Positions 16,924 through 26,641 are shown, counted from the first letter of the stretch. The stretch is 64,000 nt of DNA from Bacillus dicomae (GCF_006494425.1 NZ_VHIV01000003.1:1-64000); one strand, 5' to 3'. The notes: generated from the sequence alone by a model not told the origin. A program made the numbers and translations.

Positions 16924-17421
16924 TCATATTTTTTTCATAAGTGACGTAATCCAAAGCAATTCATGTTCAATACGTGATTTACTAAATTCAATGACTTCTG
17001 TAATAAAAGATGAGCTAGCATCTAGAGATTGAATAGCAGTAAGTTGTTTATGTAGTACGCCTTGGCGTATTGTTAAAACTTCTTTTCTAGCTTCATAATC
17101 AAGTTTTTCAAATAGCGCGATACGAACAAGAAATTCTACATTGTTTGTCGCGAGTTTTTCGGGAAACTCACGTAACATTTCAGAAAAAATTTCTTCTCCT
17201 GTTTCAGTAATGTCGTACATATTTCGGTTTGGCTTTCCGACCTGTGTATGTATTTTTTTCGTTATAGCCCCTATATTCTCAAAACGTCGAAGAGAAGGAT
17301 AAAGCATATTATGATTTAATTCAAAATTCTCTCCTAACCGATTTTGAATATTTTTCTTTATTTCATATCCATATTTTGGACCTGACGTCAATTCTGCGAG
17401 CAATAAAATATCAACATACAT
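16924..17421 (-). CDS. PadR-family transcriptional regulator
   Basis: A 165-aa protein with the PadR winged helix at the N-terminus (ILLLAELTSGPKYGYEIKK; HNMLYPSLRRFENIGAI; PNRNMYDITETGEE) and a C-terminal helical dimerisation domain of the VirR/subfamily-1 type. It is divergent from the second P450 gene with 140 bp between starts, and a palindrome at 17475-17493 fits PadR-type operators. Likely a repressor of itself and the P450, released by a small hydrophobic ligand. Confidence 0.9.
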   Translation of the reverse strand: MYVDILLLAELTSGPKYGYEIKKNIQNRLGENFELNHNMLYPSLRRFENIGAITKKIHTQVGKPNRNMYDITETGEEIFSEMLREFPEKLATNNVEFLVRIALFEKLDYEARKEVLTIRQGVLHKQLTAIQSLDASSSFITEVIEFSKSRIEHELLWITSLMKKI

Positions 17422-17474
17422 AAAAATCCCCCTTATTTATTTCTCAAGTTCTCCTGCGGAAAATCCCCTTTAGT

Positions 17475-17493
17475 ATATGTTAAAATAACATAT
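17475..17493. promoter_or_regulatory. Palindromic operator candidate for PadR
   Basis: ATATGTTA-AAA-TAACATAT, a perfect 8+8 palindrome in the divergent padR/P450 intergenic region. Its size and AT-rich arms resemble known PadR operators. Confidence 0.65.
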
Positions 17494-17561
17494 GTTACAT
17501 TATACAACTTTGAACTACCGACCTATCACTTTTATTGTAAAAGAAAAGGGAGGAAAGAACT

Positions 17562-18776
17562 ATGGCTTCGCCTGAAAATGTGATTTTAGTTCATGAAATT
17601 TCAAAGCTGAAAACAAAAGAAGAATTGTGGAACCCATATGAGTGGTATCATTTTATGAGGGATAATCACCCGGTTCATTATGATGAAGAACAGGATGTAT
17701 GGAATGTTTTTTTATACGATGATGTAAATCGTGTTTTATCAGATTACCGTTTATTTTCAAGTAGAAGGGAGCGCAGACAATTCTCAATCCCTCCTTTAGA
17801 AACTAGAATAAATATAAACGCTACTGATCCACCAGAGCACCGCAATGTACGTTCCATTGTTTCTAAAGCATTTACTCCAAGAAGTTTAGAACAATGGAAA
17901 CCTCGAATACAGGCTATAGCAGATGAACTTGTACAGCAACTTGAAAAATGTAGTGAAGTTAATATTGTTGAACAGTTCGCTGCACCTTTACCTGTTACCG
18001 TTATTTCTGATTTATTAGGCGTACCCACAACAGATCGTAAAAAAATTAAAGAATGGTCTGATATTCTATTTATGCCGTATAGTAAAGAAAAGTTTAATGA
18101 TCTGGATGCAGAGAAAGGGATAGCATTAAATGAATTTAAAGCATATCTTCTACCAATCGTTCAAGAAAAGAGATTCCATTTAACCGACGATATTATTTCA
18201 GATTTAATACGAGCTGAATATGAAGGAGAACGGTTAACCGATGAAGAAATTGTTACTTTTTCTTTAGGATTATTAGCGGCTGGCAATGAAACAACTACAA
18301 ATTTAATTATTAATAGTTTTTATTGTTTCTTAGTGGATTCACCTGGAACATATAAAGAATTAAGGGAAGAACCTAAATTAATTTCAAAAGCGATTGAGGA
18401 AGTACTACGCTATCGCTTTCCAGTTACATTAGCTAGGAGGATTACAGAGGATACAAATATATTTGGACCTTTTATGAAAAAGGATCAAATGGTTGTTGCG
18501 TGGGTTAGTGCAGCAAATTTAGATGAGAAAAAGTTTGCACAAGCTTCTAAATTTAATTTACACCGAATCGGAAATGAAAAGCATTTAACCTTTGGTAAAG
18601 GTCCTCACTTTTGCTTAGGGGCACCACTTGCACGATTAGAAGCTGAGATTGCATTAAAAACATTTATAAATGCTTTTGAAAAAATAGAGTTGTCTTCATC
18701 TTTCAATTTAGAAAAATGTATATTGGAAAATGAACAAACTTTGAAATTCTTACCTATTCGCTTAACAACTCAATAA
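17562..18776 (+). CDS. Cytochrome P450 (second; CYP107/BioI-like soluble type)
   Basis: A 404-aa P450 with I-helix AGNETT (240-245), ExxR E280-R283 (EVLRYRFP) and heme loop FGKGPHFCLGAPLARLE with axial C351. Asn replaces the usual His of AGHETT. ATG follows GGGAGG. It faces the PadR gene across a palindrome, so it is probably ligand-induced. It is about as diverged from the P450 at 13197 as typical separate subfamilies; substrate unknown. Confidence 0.95.
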   Translation: MASPENVILVHEISKLKTKEELWNPYEWYHFMRDNHPVHYDEEQDVWNVFLYDDVNRVLSDYRLFSSRRERRQFSIPPLETRININATDPPEHRNVRSIVSKAFTPRSLEQWKPRIQAIADELVQQLEKCSEVNIVEQFAAPLPVTVISDLLGVPTTDRKKIKEWSDILFMPYSKEKFNDLDAEKGIALNEFKAYLLPIVQEKRFHLTDDIISDLIRAEYEGERLTDEEIVTFSLGLLAAGNETTTNLIINSFYCFLVDSPGTYKELREEPKLISKAIEEVLRYRFPVTLARRITEDTNIFGPFMKKDQMVVAWVSAANLDEKKFAQASKFNLHRIGNEKHLTFGKGPHFCLGAPLARLEAEIALKTFINAFEKIELSSSFNLEKCILENEQTLKFLPIRLTTQ

Positions 18777-18785
18777 GATGTGCAG

Positions 18786-18817
18786 CAAGGTACAAAATTA
18801 CTGTACCTTGTTTTTTT
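18786..18817 (+). terminator. Intrinsic terminator
   Basis: CAAGGTACA/TGTACCTTG followed by seven T. Confidence 0.95.
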
Positions 18818-18889
18818 ATTTCTCAATTGTAAATTTTTAGCAGGCTATTTATTATGGAAGTGTGTGAAAAAGAGTAAAGGAGGATGCTT

Positions 18890-19468
18890 ATGTTAACGTG
18901 TAATGGAAGTAAAACGTTTCAAACATTTATTAAAGCTGTAACGGATTTAATTGATAGTAATTTATTAGAAAAGCAAATTGTTTGTGCGATTGAAAAATTA
19001 CTAGAAGAACTTTTAGAAGAGAAAACATGGCTTCCGGCAGAAAAGCAGAAGGCGAATTCGGCTCAATATGCACGACACTTGCTATATGAAGATCCTTTAA
19101 ATCGTTTTGAAGTATTAGCTCTTGTATGGAAGGATGGACAATCTACACCTTTACATGATCATGATGGTACATGGGGAGTAGAAGGCGTTTTTACAGGAAG
19201 GATAATGGTGCAGAACTTTATACAAACTAAGCACCTTGAAGATTCACTTGTTTATTTAACTCATACAGGAAATCTTTATTTGGGAGAAGGAGAAACAGAT
19301 AAAGTTATTCCACCAGCTGATTGTCATATTCTTGAAATAGCGGAAAATGAAAGCGTTATCACTATTCATGTTTACGGAAAACGTTTAGAAAAGTTTAAAG
19401 TATATGTCCCAACTGAAGAAAAAAATGTGTACATGTGTGAGACAAAATATATTAGTTATAATTCATAG
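18890..19468 (+). CDS. Cysteine dioxygenase type I family protein
   Basis: A 192-aa cupin. ATG 18890 is chosen over 18884 because AAAGGAGG is six bases upstream. The metal-binding cupin motif is H89-D-H91 in PLHDHDGTWGVEGVF, and the third histidine is near H146 (ADCHIL). These match bacterial thiol dioxygenases (cysteine or 3-mercaptopropionate), which use Fe(II) and O2 to make the sulfinate. Bacterial homologues lack the Cys-Tyr crosslink cysteine at the usual position, here V97/E98. Cytosolic, monocistronic. Confidence 0.9.
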   Translation: MLTCNGSKTFQTFIKAVTDLIDSNLLEKQIVCAIEKLLEELLEEKTWLPAEKQKANSAQYARHLLYEDPLNRFEVLALVWKDGQSTPLHDHDGTWGVEGVFTGRIMVQNFIQTKHLEDSLVYLTHTGNLYLGEGETDKVIPPADCHILEIAENESVITIHVYGKRLEKFKVYVPTEEKNVYMCETKYISYNS

Positions 19469-19471
19469 TTT

Positions 19472-19503
19472 AAAATCCAAAGCAAAAGCTTTGGATTTTA
19501 TTT
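19472..19503 (+). terminator. Intrinsic terminator
   Basis: AAAATCCAAAGC/GCTTTGGATTTT. Confidence 0.9.
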
Positions 19504-19631
19504 ATAAATATTTCTTGACCTGAAACGCTTTTCATAAATTATAAATAAGGAGTACTTCACGAGGTCAGTATGAAAACGATACCTTTTGTTTAAGGAGAAC
19601 TCGTGTATATATAGAAAGTGGTGAAGAAATA

Positions 19632-20483
19632 ATGAAATTAATCGCAATTGATTTAGATGGAACTCTTCTTTCGGGGAACAAAATGATTAGTAAAGAGAAT
19701 GCAGAAGCAATTCGAAAATGTCAGGAAGTTGGCCATGTTGTAGCAATTTGTACAGGTCGTTCTATCGTCGATATTGAACGATTATTATTAGAAGTTAATT
19801 TAGAGTGTCCAATTATTGCTGAAAACGGAGCGCTTATATATAAAGATAAAAAAATGATGAAGAGATATCCAATTCAAAATATGCAGGCACTCAAGATTGT
19901 AGAATATCTTGAAGAGAATGGTTTATATTATCAGCTTTATACTGATAAAGGTGTGTACGTACCGGAATATGGAGTAGAGAGTGTACGCAATGAAATCGAT
20001 TATGTGAAAAATTCAAATGAAAATATCGACTTGAAAGAGTTAGAAACGATTGCAGCATTATACCTTGAACATACAGCATTTCATAGTGCCGAAAGTTGTA
20101 AACCGATTGTAGAAACAGATATACATGTGCATAAGCTTTTACCATTTTCTTATGATATGGAAAAATTAAAAAAGTTAAAAGAAACGTTTCTGCATAATAC
20201 TGATTTAGCCATTACATCTTCATATTGGCATAATTTAGAGATTAATCATCGAGACGCTCAAAAAGGAAGTGGACTATATACTTTAGCAGAACATCTGAAT
20301 ATTCCAGTTGAAAATACTGTAGCGATAGGTGATGGGCTAAACGATGTATCCATGATGGAAAAAGCAAATCTATCAATTGCAATGGGAAATGCAGTTGAAG
20401 AAATAAAAGCGATGTGTCAATACGAAACATTGACTAATGAAGAACACGGTGTTGCACATGCTTTATATAAATATGTAATGTAA
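19632..20483 (+). CDS. HAD-superfamily Cof-type phosphatase
   Basis: A 283-aa protein. Nucleophile motif DLDGTLL at 7-13, motif II CTGRS near 40, and C-terminal motif GDGLNDVSMMEKA followed by AMGNAVEEIKA; a C2B-type cap lies between. The pattern defines the Cof/YbjI/YidA group of sugar- or cofactor-phosphate phosphatases. Substrate cannot be told from sequence. AAGTGGTGAAG precedes ATG. Confidence 0.9.
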   Translation: MKLIAIDLDGTLLSGNKMISKENAEAIRKCQEVGHVVAICTGRSIVDIERLLLEVNLECPIIAENGALIYKDKKMMKRYPIQNMQALKIVEYLEENGLYYQLYTDKGVYVPEYGVESVRNEIDYVKNSNENIDLKELETIAALYLEHTAFHSAESCKPIVETDIHVHKLLPFSYDMEKLKKLKETFLHNTDLAITSSYWHNLEINHRDAQKGSGLYTLAEHLNIPVENTVAIGDGLNDVSMMEKANLSIAMGNAVEEIKAMCQYETLTNEEHGVAHALYKYVM

Positions 20484-20486
20484 TAT

Positions 20487-20528
20487 AAAAAGAAAAAAAG
20501 AATCTAAATAGATTCTTTTTTTCTTTTT
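20487..20528 (+). terminator. Intrinsic terminator
   Basis: AAAAAGAAAAAAAGAATC pairs with GATTC and a T-rich arm; the stem is AT-rich and long. Confidence 0.85.
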
Positions 20529-20939
20529 ATTAGGGGTAAGGTATTCTATGAGATTCATAGAAGCCTTATTACTTTTTATTATATAGAATATATTGGAATA
20601 AATGTTTATATTTTTCATAAAAATTGTGAAAATTTTATGAACTTTATTTTTTGTATTTTTATACTTCTACAATCGATGTGTATCACTCTCATATGAAATT
20701 TAGATGTATGCAGCAAGCTGCGACTCAGGTTGTTCGTCAAATTAGAATTGCTGTGTGATGAACAAAAGCATATTGATTAAAGTTTCATTTTATAAGTAAA
20801 TGCTTCTCTTTTTAATTGAAAAATAAAATTTGTTCGAATAATTATTCTACAGCTATATACCTAAAGGCACATTCTTCGTATAATGGAGAAGTATAAAATT
20901 TGAATTTGTATTAATTTTACATATTGAGGTGAAAAAGGA
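20529..20939. other. 400-bp upstream region of the PAS kinase
   Basis: No ORF with a ribosome binding site. AT-rich, with scattered short repeats; no clear riboswitch or operator seen. It presumably carries the kinase promoter. Confidence 0.4.
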
Positions 20940-22727
20940 ATGAATGCGCGGCTAATGGAACTTATTGATGTGAGTACAATAGAAACCATGGCAGAACAAT
21001 TTTATAAATTAACCAACATATCACATCAACTTCTTGATGCTGAAAAAGAATGTATATTTTCTTTTGGAATAAATGAGACGAAAATATGTAAACTTCCCAA
21101 AATTGAAATCCCCTTTTTTTTATACAATCAACATTTAGGATCTTTTGTAGTATGGTCAAACAAAAGCGAAATTTTCAATTGTCAAAAATACTTTGAAATG
21201 CTTTCAAATCTAATTATAGATGGGGCAACAAAAGTATTTCAAATTAAAAATACAACGTTTTTTTCTCGTAAAGAGGAAGAACTACATACGATTTTACAAA
21301 ACATGCCTATTATGGTAGATGCGCTTGATTATAATGGAGATTTTGTTTTGTGGAATCGAGAGTGTGAAATTGTAACAGGTTATACCGCTGAAGAAATAAT
21401 AGGGAATCCAAATGCACTTCAATTATTGTATCCAGATTCTAATTATCGTCACCAAATACAAACGAAATTTTTAACTTGTGGAAAAAATTTCAGAGATTGG
21501 GAAATGCACTTAACATGTAAAAATGGTGAAATCAAAACAATTATGTGGTCTAATATATCAGAACAGTTTCCTGTAACAGGATATAGCTACTGGGCTGTTG
21601 GTGTAGATATTACACATTTAAAAGCGATAGAAGAGAAGTTAAAGCAACAAACTTCTGAATTAGAATTAATTTTTAAGGCTTTACCAGATTTATGTTTCTT
21701 AACAGAAGATGATGGCACAATTATAGATTATAAAGCAGGGTCTCCTACAAAATTTTACGTACCAGCAGAAGCTTTTATGGGGAAAAAGTTTTTCGAAGTA
21801 TTACCATCTCCAGTTGCGCAGCAGTTTCAGGAAGCCGTTCGTCAAGTAAAAGAAAAAGGAACGAATGTAATTGTTGAATACCCACTTACAATTAATGGGA
21901 GTGTTAATTTCTTTGAGGCTAGATGCTTACCGTTATTACATGATAAATTTATGATCATTGTACGCGATATTACAGAGCGGAAAAAGACAGAAGAATTGCT
22001 AAATAAATCAGATACACTTGCAGCAATCGGCCAATTAGCGGCTGGTGTTGCTCACGAAGTGAGGAACCCATTAACAGTCATTAAAGGGTTTATACAGTTA
22101 TTTCAAATTAATAAAGAAGATCAAGAAAAATATTTTGATTTAATGCTTTCTGAAATTGAAAGAATAGAAGCGATTCTTCAAGAGTTTTTATCAATTGCTA
22201 AAACAGATGAAATAAATACAGAACAAAAAAATATTTATCAAATTTATAAAAATGTCGTTTCGTTAATGAATACAAAAGCAATTATGACGAATATTCAAGT
22301 TGAACTAAATACAGACACCAAAGATATAAGTATTGAATGCTCAGAAAATCAATTGAAACAAGTGTTTATTAATATTTTGCAAAATTCAATCGAAGCTATG
22401 CCAAATGGTGGGAAAATTACAATTCATATAAAAGAGGTAAAAGATGAAGGGGTCATTCTTCATGTAATTGATGAAGGAATAGGGATACCTGAAGAAAGAA
22501 TTAAGCGATTAGGTGAGCCATTTTATAGTACAAAAGAAAAAGGTACCGGTATTGGATTAATGTTAAGTTATAAAATTATTGAAAGTCATCAAGGGAAAAT
22601 AAGTATTATGAGTGAGGTAGGTGTCGGAACAACAGTAACTATTTACTTACCGAAAGTGCAAAGTAAACAATCTCTTTCGAATTGTGACGATCAATGTATA
22701 GCAATACGCACTAGTAGTAATTCTTAA
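20940..22727 (+). CDS. PAS-domain sensor histidine kinase, sporulation-kinase type
   Basis: A 595-aa soluble kinase. Residues ~10-100 look like a PocR-type sensor (FYKLTNISHQLLDAEKEC). Two PAS domains follow: ~112-230 with WNRECEIVTGYTAEEIIG, and ~240-350 ending RDITERKK. The dimerisation box AHEVRNPLTVIKGF has phospho-acceptor H372, and the ATPase has N (QNSIEAMPNGG), G1 (DEGIGIPEE) and G2 (GTGIGL). No transmembrane helix and no adjacent response regulator, as for KinA/KinE-like enzymes that phosphorylate Spo0F. Phosphorelay input is inferred from the H-box. Confidence 0.9.
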   Translation: MNARLMELIDVSTIETMAEQFYKLTNISHQLLDAEKECIFSFGINETKICKLPKIEIPFFLYNQHLGSFVVWSNKSEIFNCQKYFEMLSNLIIDGATKVFQIKNTTFFSRKEEELHTILQNMPIMVDALDYNGDFVLWNRECEIVTGYTAEEIIGNPNALQLLYPDSNYRHQIQTKFLTCGKNFRDWEMHLTCKNGEIKTIMWSNISEQFPVTGYSYWAVGVDITHLKAIEEKLKQQTSELELIFKALPDLCFLTEDDGTIIDYKAGSPTKFYVPAEAFMGKKFFEVLPSPVAQQFQEAVRQVKEKGTNVIVEYPLTINGSVNFFEARCLPLLHDKFMIIVRDITERKKTEELLNKSDTLAAIGQLAAGVAHEVRNPLTVIKGFIQLFQINKEDQEKYFDLMLSEIERIEAILQEFLSIAKTDEINTEQKNIYQIYKNVVSLMNTKAIMTNIQVELNTDTKDISIECSENQLKQVFINILQNSIEAMPNGGKITIHIKEVKDEGVILHVIDEGIGIPEERIKRLGEPFYSTKEKGTGIGLMLSYKIIESHQGKISIMSEVGVGTTVTIYLPKVQSKQSLSNCDDQCIAIRTSSNS

Positions 22728-22734
22728 GTCCTTT

Positions 22735-22792
22735 AATACCCAATAACAAAGCGATTAGTGAAAGCTAAGCTTTTTGTTATTGGGTATTTTTA
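22735..22792 (+). terminator. Intrinsic terminator
   Basis: AATACCCAATAACAAA pairs with TTTGTTATTGGGTATT, followed by TTTATA. Confidence 0.9.
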
Positions 22793-22959
22793 TATTTAAT
22801 TTAGTAATCTTTACCTTTTCTTTACCTTTGTTTTAATTTCTATTAAGTTTTAAGTATTATATTAATATTTGTATAAAGAAATGTATGGCAATTGTACATT
22901 TTTTTAATATAGAAATGTGATTATTATTTGGAATATTGTAAGGGGGAGAATATAACGAG

Positions 22960-25086
22960 GTGAAAAAGCAAGAGAAGAAAAATGGTAGGGTAGTATCTCT
23001 TCGGCTAAATATATTATTCTTTTGTGTATTTTTATTATTTTCTGGCATCATTATTCAGTTAGGGAAAGTGCAAATCTTTGATGGAGAAACATATAAAAAT
23101 GAAGTAGAGAAGAGAGAAAATGCAACTGTGGGCCTTTCTGTACCACGTGGGAAAATATTTGATCGTGAAGGAAATCCAGTAGTTGATAATAAATCTTTAC
23201 GTACGATTACATATACAAAGGTGAAAGGTGTAAAACAAGAAGAAATATTAAAAACAGCAAGACAACTTGCAGACATAATAGAAATGCCACAAGACGATAT
23301 AGATAAGTTAACAGAGACTGATATGAAAGACTTTTGGATGCAATTAAATCCAAAACTTACTCAAGACTTAGTATCAAAAAAAGAAATAGATAAGTTTCGA
23401 GATAAGGATATTACAGGAAAAGATCTAGACAAAAAAATAGAAGGTTTAAAAAGGAAACGCGTTACAGATAAAAATCTTCAAGAACTAACGGCTAAAGATA
23501 TAGAAGTGTTAGCTATTAAAAGTAAAATGACTTCAGGTTTTCAAATGGCACCTCAAATTATTAAAAAGGACGTTAGTGAACAGGAGTATGCGGTGATTAG
23601 TGAAAATTTAGCGAACCTTCCAGGGGTAGACGCATCAGTTGATTGGGAGAGAATCTATGTAAATGATGGTCTATTCCGTTCTGTTCTTGGTAACGTTTCA
23701 AATGCTGATGAAGGATTGCCACGTGAAAGATTAGATTATTATTTAGTGCGTGATTATAGCCGAAATGATAGGGTCGGCAAAAGTTATATCGAACAGCAAT
23801 ACGAAGATGTACTTCATGGTACAAAAAAAGAAGTAAGAAGCATTGCTGATAAACAAGGAAATATTATTAGAACGGAAACTGTTACTGAAGGGAAAAGCGG
23901 TAAAAATTTAACTTTAACAATAGATATGGAATTGCAAAAAAAAGTAGAGGAGAGCATAGAAAAAATATTAAAGGCATATAAAGGGTCTGAATCTATGTTG
24001 GATCGTGCTTTCGTTGTAATGATGAATCCGAAAAATGGACAAGTATTATCAATGGCAGGGAAAAAGCTTGTAGAAAAAGAAGGGAAAATGGAGGTTGAAG
24101 ATTATGCTTTAGGAACGATGACAAGTTCATATGAGCTTGGGTCAACAGTTAAAGGAGCAACAGTATTAACTGGATTTGAAACGAAAGCAATAACACCAGG
24201 TACTTATTTTTATGATGCACCTATGAAGTTTAAAGGAACTAGGGAGAAAAAATCTTGGAAAGCGTTTGGAAATATAGATGATCTAAGAGCTTTACAAGTT
24301 TCTTCTAACGTCTATATGTTTAACACAGCATTAAAAATTGCAGGTGTAGATTATGTGAAAAATAGCTCGTTAAATATTAAACAGGAAAGTTTTGATAAAA
24401 TGAGATATTATTTCAGGCAATTTGGATTAGGTGTTCCAACGGGCATTGATTTACCAAATGAAACAGCTGGACAAATTGGTAAAAAAGATAATCAACCTGG
24501 TTTCTTACTAGACTACTCAATCGGTCAGTATGATACGTATACACCGCTTCAGCTTGTACAGTATATTTCGACTATCGCAAACGGTGGTTTTCGTATGAAA
24601 CCACAAATTGTTCAAGAAATTAGAGAACAGACTGTTCAAAAAGATGAAATTGGTAAAGTGGTGCATTCAATAGAACCAATCGTTTTAAATAAGATAGATA
24701 TGAAAGAGGAATATATAAATCAAGTAAAAGAAGGATTTAGAAGGGTATTCCAAGAAGGTGATGGAACGGGAGTAAGGGCGTTCCAAAAAGCATCGTATAA
24801 ACCAGCTGGTAAAACAGGTACTGCACAGACTGTATACGGTGGAGAAAATGATATTGGAAGAAATGAAAAGGGCGATCGAAGAGACTGCTATAACTTAACA
24901 TTAGCAGGATATGCGCCATATGATGATCCAGAAGTAGCATTTTCTGTTGTAGTACCGTGGGTTATAAATGATAAATCGGGCATTAACTCCGATATTGGAA
25001 AAGAAGTTCTAGATGCTTATTTTGATTTGAAAAATAAGCGATTAACTGGTGAAGCGCCAAAAACAGATGATTCTAAAGAGAATTAA
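22960..25086 (+). CDS. Class B penicillin-binding protein (PBP2A/PbpH-like)
   Basis: A 708-aa protein with a GTG start after AGGGGGAG. A short basic cytosolic N-terminus and one transmembrane anchor (~18-38) precede the dimerisation domain (PRGKIFDREGNPVVDN). The transpeptidase has S395-T-V-K398, SSN at 448-450 and KTGTAQ from K618. It is a monofunctional DD-transpeptidase that crosslinks peptidoglycan outside the membrane. Overall length and the long lysine-rich insert (~105-195) match Bacillus PbpA/PbpH rather than SpoVD. Monocistronic with a terminator. Confidence 0.9.
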   Translation: MKKQEKKNGRVVSLRLNILFFCVFLLFSGIIIQLGKVQIFDGETYKNEVEKRENATVGLSVPRGKIFDREGNPVVDNKSLRTITYTKVKGVKQEEILKTARQLADIIEMPQDDIDKLTETDMKDFWMQLNPKLTQDLVSKKEIDKFRDKDITGKDLDKKIEGLKRKRVTDKNLQELTAKDIEVLAIKSKMTSGFQMAPQIIKKDVSEQEYAVISENLANLPGVDASVDWERIYVNDGLFRSVLGNVSNADEGLPRERLDYYLVRDYSRNDRVGKSYIEQQYEDVLHGTKKEVRSIADKQGNIIRTETVTEGKSGKNLTLTIDMELQKKVEESIEKILKAYKGSESMLDRAFVVMMNPKNGQVLSMAGKKLVEKEGKMEVEDYALGTMTSSYELGSTVKGATVLTGFETKAITPGTYFYDAPMKFKGTREKKSWKAFGNIDDLRALQVSSNVYMFNTALKIAGVDYVKNSSLNIKQESFDKMRYYFRQFGLGVPTGIDLPNETAGQIGKKDNQPGFLLDYSIGQYDTYTPLQLVQYISTIANGGFRMKPQIVQEIREQTVQKDEIGKVVHSIEPIVLNKIDMKEEYINQVKEGFRRVFQEGDGTGVRAFQKASYKPAGKTGTAQTVYGGENDIGRNEKGDRRDCYNLTLAGYAPYDDPEVAFSVVVPWVINDKSGINSDIGKEVLDAYFDLKNKRLTGEAPKTDDSKEN

Positions 25087-25094
25087 TATGTACG

Positions 25095-25131
25095 AAACGT
25101 CTCTAGCATTCCTGTAAACTAGAGGCGTTTT
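25095..25131 (+). terminator. Intrinsic terminator
   Basis: AAACGTCTCTAG pairs with CTAGAGGCGTTT with one mismatch/wobble. Confidence 0.85.
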
Positions 25132-25161
25132 ACATAGGTACGGATTAGAAAAGAGGTATAT

Positions 25162-25224
25162 ATGAAGCAATTTATTCTAAAAGAAATGGATGAAATAATT
25201 CTATTAACTATTCACGTTTTATAA
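25162..25224 (+). CDS. Possible 20-aa peptide
   Basis: AAGAGGTATAT precedes ATG of a 20-codon ORF (MKQFILKEMDEIILLTIHVL). It lies just upstream of the structured RNA candidate. No support beyond the ribosome binding site. Confidence 0.25.
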   Translation: MKQFILKEMDEIILLTIHVL

Positions 25225-25230
25225 AAAAAA

Positions 25231-25330
25231 TCATATATTGATAGCATAGGACAAGCAGAAAAGCTTGTTCTAACCTCACAGAACACTCCTTATCACGGTT
25301 AGGCATCTACATAGGTAGATGCTTTTTTTT
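25231..25330 (+). ncRNA. Candidate structured small RNA, copy A
   Basis: Starts TCATATATTGATAG; hairpin AGGACAAG-CAGAAAAG-CTTGTTCT (25248-25271); TAACC/GGTTA stem around CACAGAACACTCCTTATCAC; then terminator GGCATCTAC-ATAG-GTAGATGC with eight T. It shares layout and several conserved words with 10890-10993, while stem sequences differ in a compensatory way. It could be a small RNA or a leader element of the glycosyltransferase gene 120 bp downstream. Confidence 0.5.
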
Positions 25331-25455
25331 GTTGTTGACTGAAAATTATTTATCAACAGAATGTAGCAAGCATATTAGGACTATTAGGAGAAGATTACTT
25401 GTACAAATAACAGTATGCTGAATTAAAAAAGTGAAATGTAAGGAGTGAGAAATAA

Positions 25456-26634
25456 GTGCTAAATATTTTAGTGGTTAATTTTCCAGCAGAGGGACATGTG
25501 AATCCTACATTAAGTTTAGTCAAAGCCTTTACGGAACGGGGTGATCACGTCCATTATATTACTACAGAACACTTTAAAGACAGAATTGAAGATTTGGGAG
25601 CTAATGTATATACCCATCCAGATTTATTAAAGGAGATTTCTATTGATACTGAAACTTCAAATGGGCTGGATTCTTTCTTTTATGTACATGTTCAAACCTC
25701 TTTATATATATTAGAAATTACGAAAGAATTATGTAAAAGCATAAATTTTGATTTCGTAATTTATGATATATTTGGCGCTGGAGAGTTAGTAAAGGAGTAT
25801 TTGCAAGTTCCAGGTGTAGTTTCTTCTCCTATATTTTTAATTCCTCCAGAATTTTTAGAGACTTTACCTTTTCATCCAAATGCAGAAATAATATTCCAAC
25901 CCGATGAACTTTCTGAAAAGTTACTATATCAAATGGAACATGAATTTGGCGTAGGGCCCAAAAATAATCTTCAATTTATGCATAATAAGGGAGATATTTC
26001 TCTCGTGTATACAAGTCGTTACTTCCAACCTAATAGCAATTTATTTGGAGAAGATAACATTTTTATTGGGCCGAGTATTTCAAATCGTAAAACAAATGTA
26101 GAGTTTCCACTTGAATTGCTTAAAGATAAGAAAGTTATTTACATTTCAATGGGGACACTCCTTGAAGGACTCGAACCATTCTTTAATATTTGTATTGATA
26201 CTTTCTCAGATTTTGAAGGGATAGTCGTAATGGCAATTGGTGATAGAAATGATCGTTCCAAAATTAAGGAAGCGCCAGACAATTTTATCATTGCTTCATA
26301 CGTTCCTCAATCAGAAATTTTAAGTGAAGCAGATGTTTTTATTACACATGGCGGTATGAATAGCGTACACGATGCTATTTATTTTAATGTGCCATTCGTC
26401 ATAATTCCACATGATAAAGATCAGCCAATGATAGCACAAAGATTAATTGAGCTGGAAGCAGCACATAGATTATTGAAAGAACATGTTAATGTGCAAACTT
26501 TGAAAGTAGCGGTAACAGACGTACTTTCAAATGAAAAGTATAAACATGGTATACGAAAACTTAAAGATAGTTTTTTACAATGTGGTGGTTCGAAAAAAGC
26601 GATTGCAGTTATTGAATCTCTTTTAAATAAATAG
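25456..26634 (+). CDS. Macrolide-type UDP-glycosyltransferase (MGT/YjiC-like)
   Basis: A 392-aa GT-B enzyme with a GTG start after AAGGAGTGAG. The N-terminal Rossmann half begins ILVVNFPAEGHVNPTLSL; the C-terminal donor site has FITHGGMNSVHDAI and PFVIIPHDKDQPMIAQR, the GT1 signature of UDP-sugar enzymes such as YojK/YjiC and MGT. It would transfer a hexose to small hydrophobic acceptors (macrolides, flavonoids, lipids). Cytosolic. Expression may be affected by the structured element upstream. Confidence 0.9.
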   Translation: MLNILVVNFPAEGHVNPTLSLVKAFTERGDHVHYITTEHFKDRIEDLGANVYTHPDLLKEISIDTETSNGLDSFFYVHVQTSLYILEITKELCKSINFDFVIYDIFGAGELVKEYLQVPGVVSSPIFLIPPEFLETLPFHPNAEIIFQPDELSEKLLYQMEHEFGVGPKNNLQFMHNKGDISLVYTSRYFQPNSNLFGEDNIFIGPSISNRKTNVEFPLELLKDKKVIYISMGTLLEGLEPFFNICIDTFSDFEGIVVMAIGDRNDRSKIKEAPDNFIIASYVPQSEILSEADVFITHGGMNSVHDAIYFNVPFVIIPHDKDQPMIAQRLIELEAAHRLLKEHVNVQTLKVAVTDVLSNEKYKHGIRKLKDSFLQCGGSKKAIAVIESLLNK

Positions 26635-26641
26635 TTGTAAT

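Noticed and set aside
19590-19620. Possible sigma-B type promoter (GTTTAA...GTATAT) before the HAD phosphatase
   Set aside because: The second element does not match GGGTAT well and the spacing is off.
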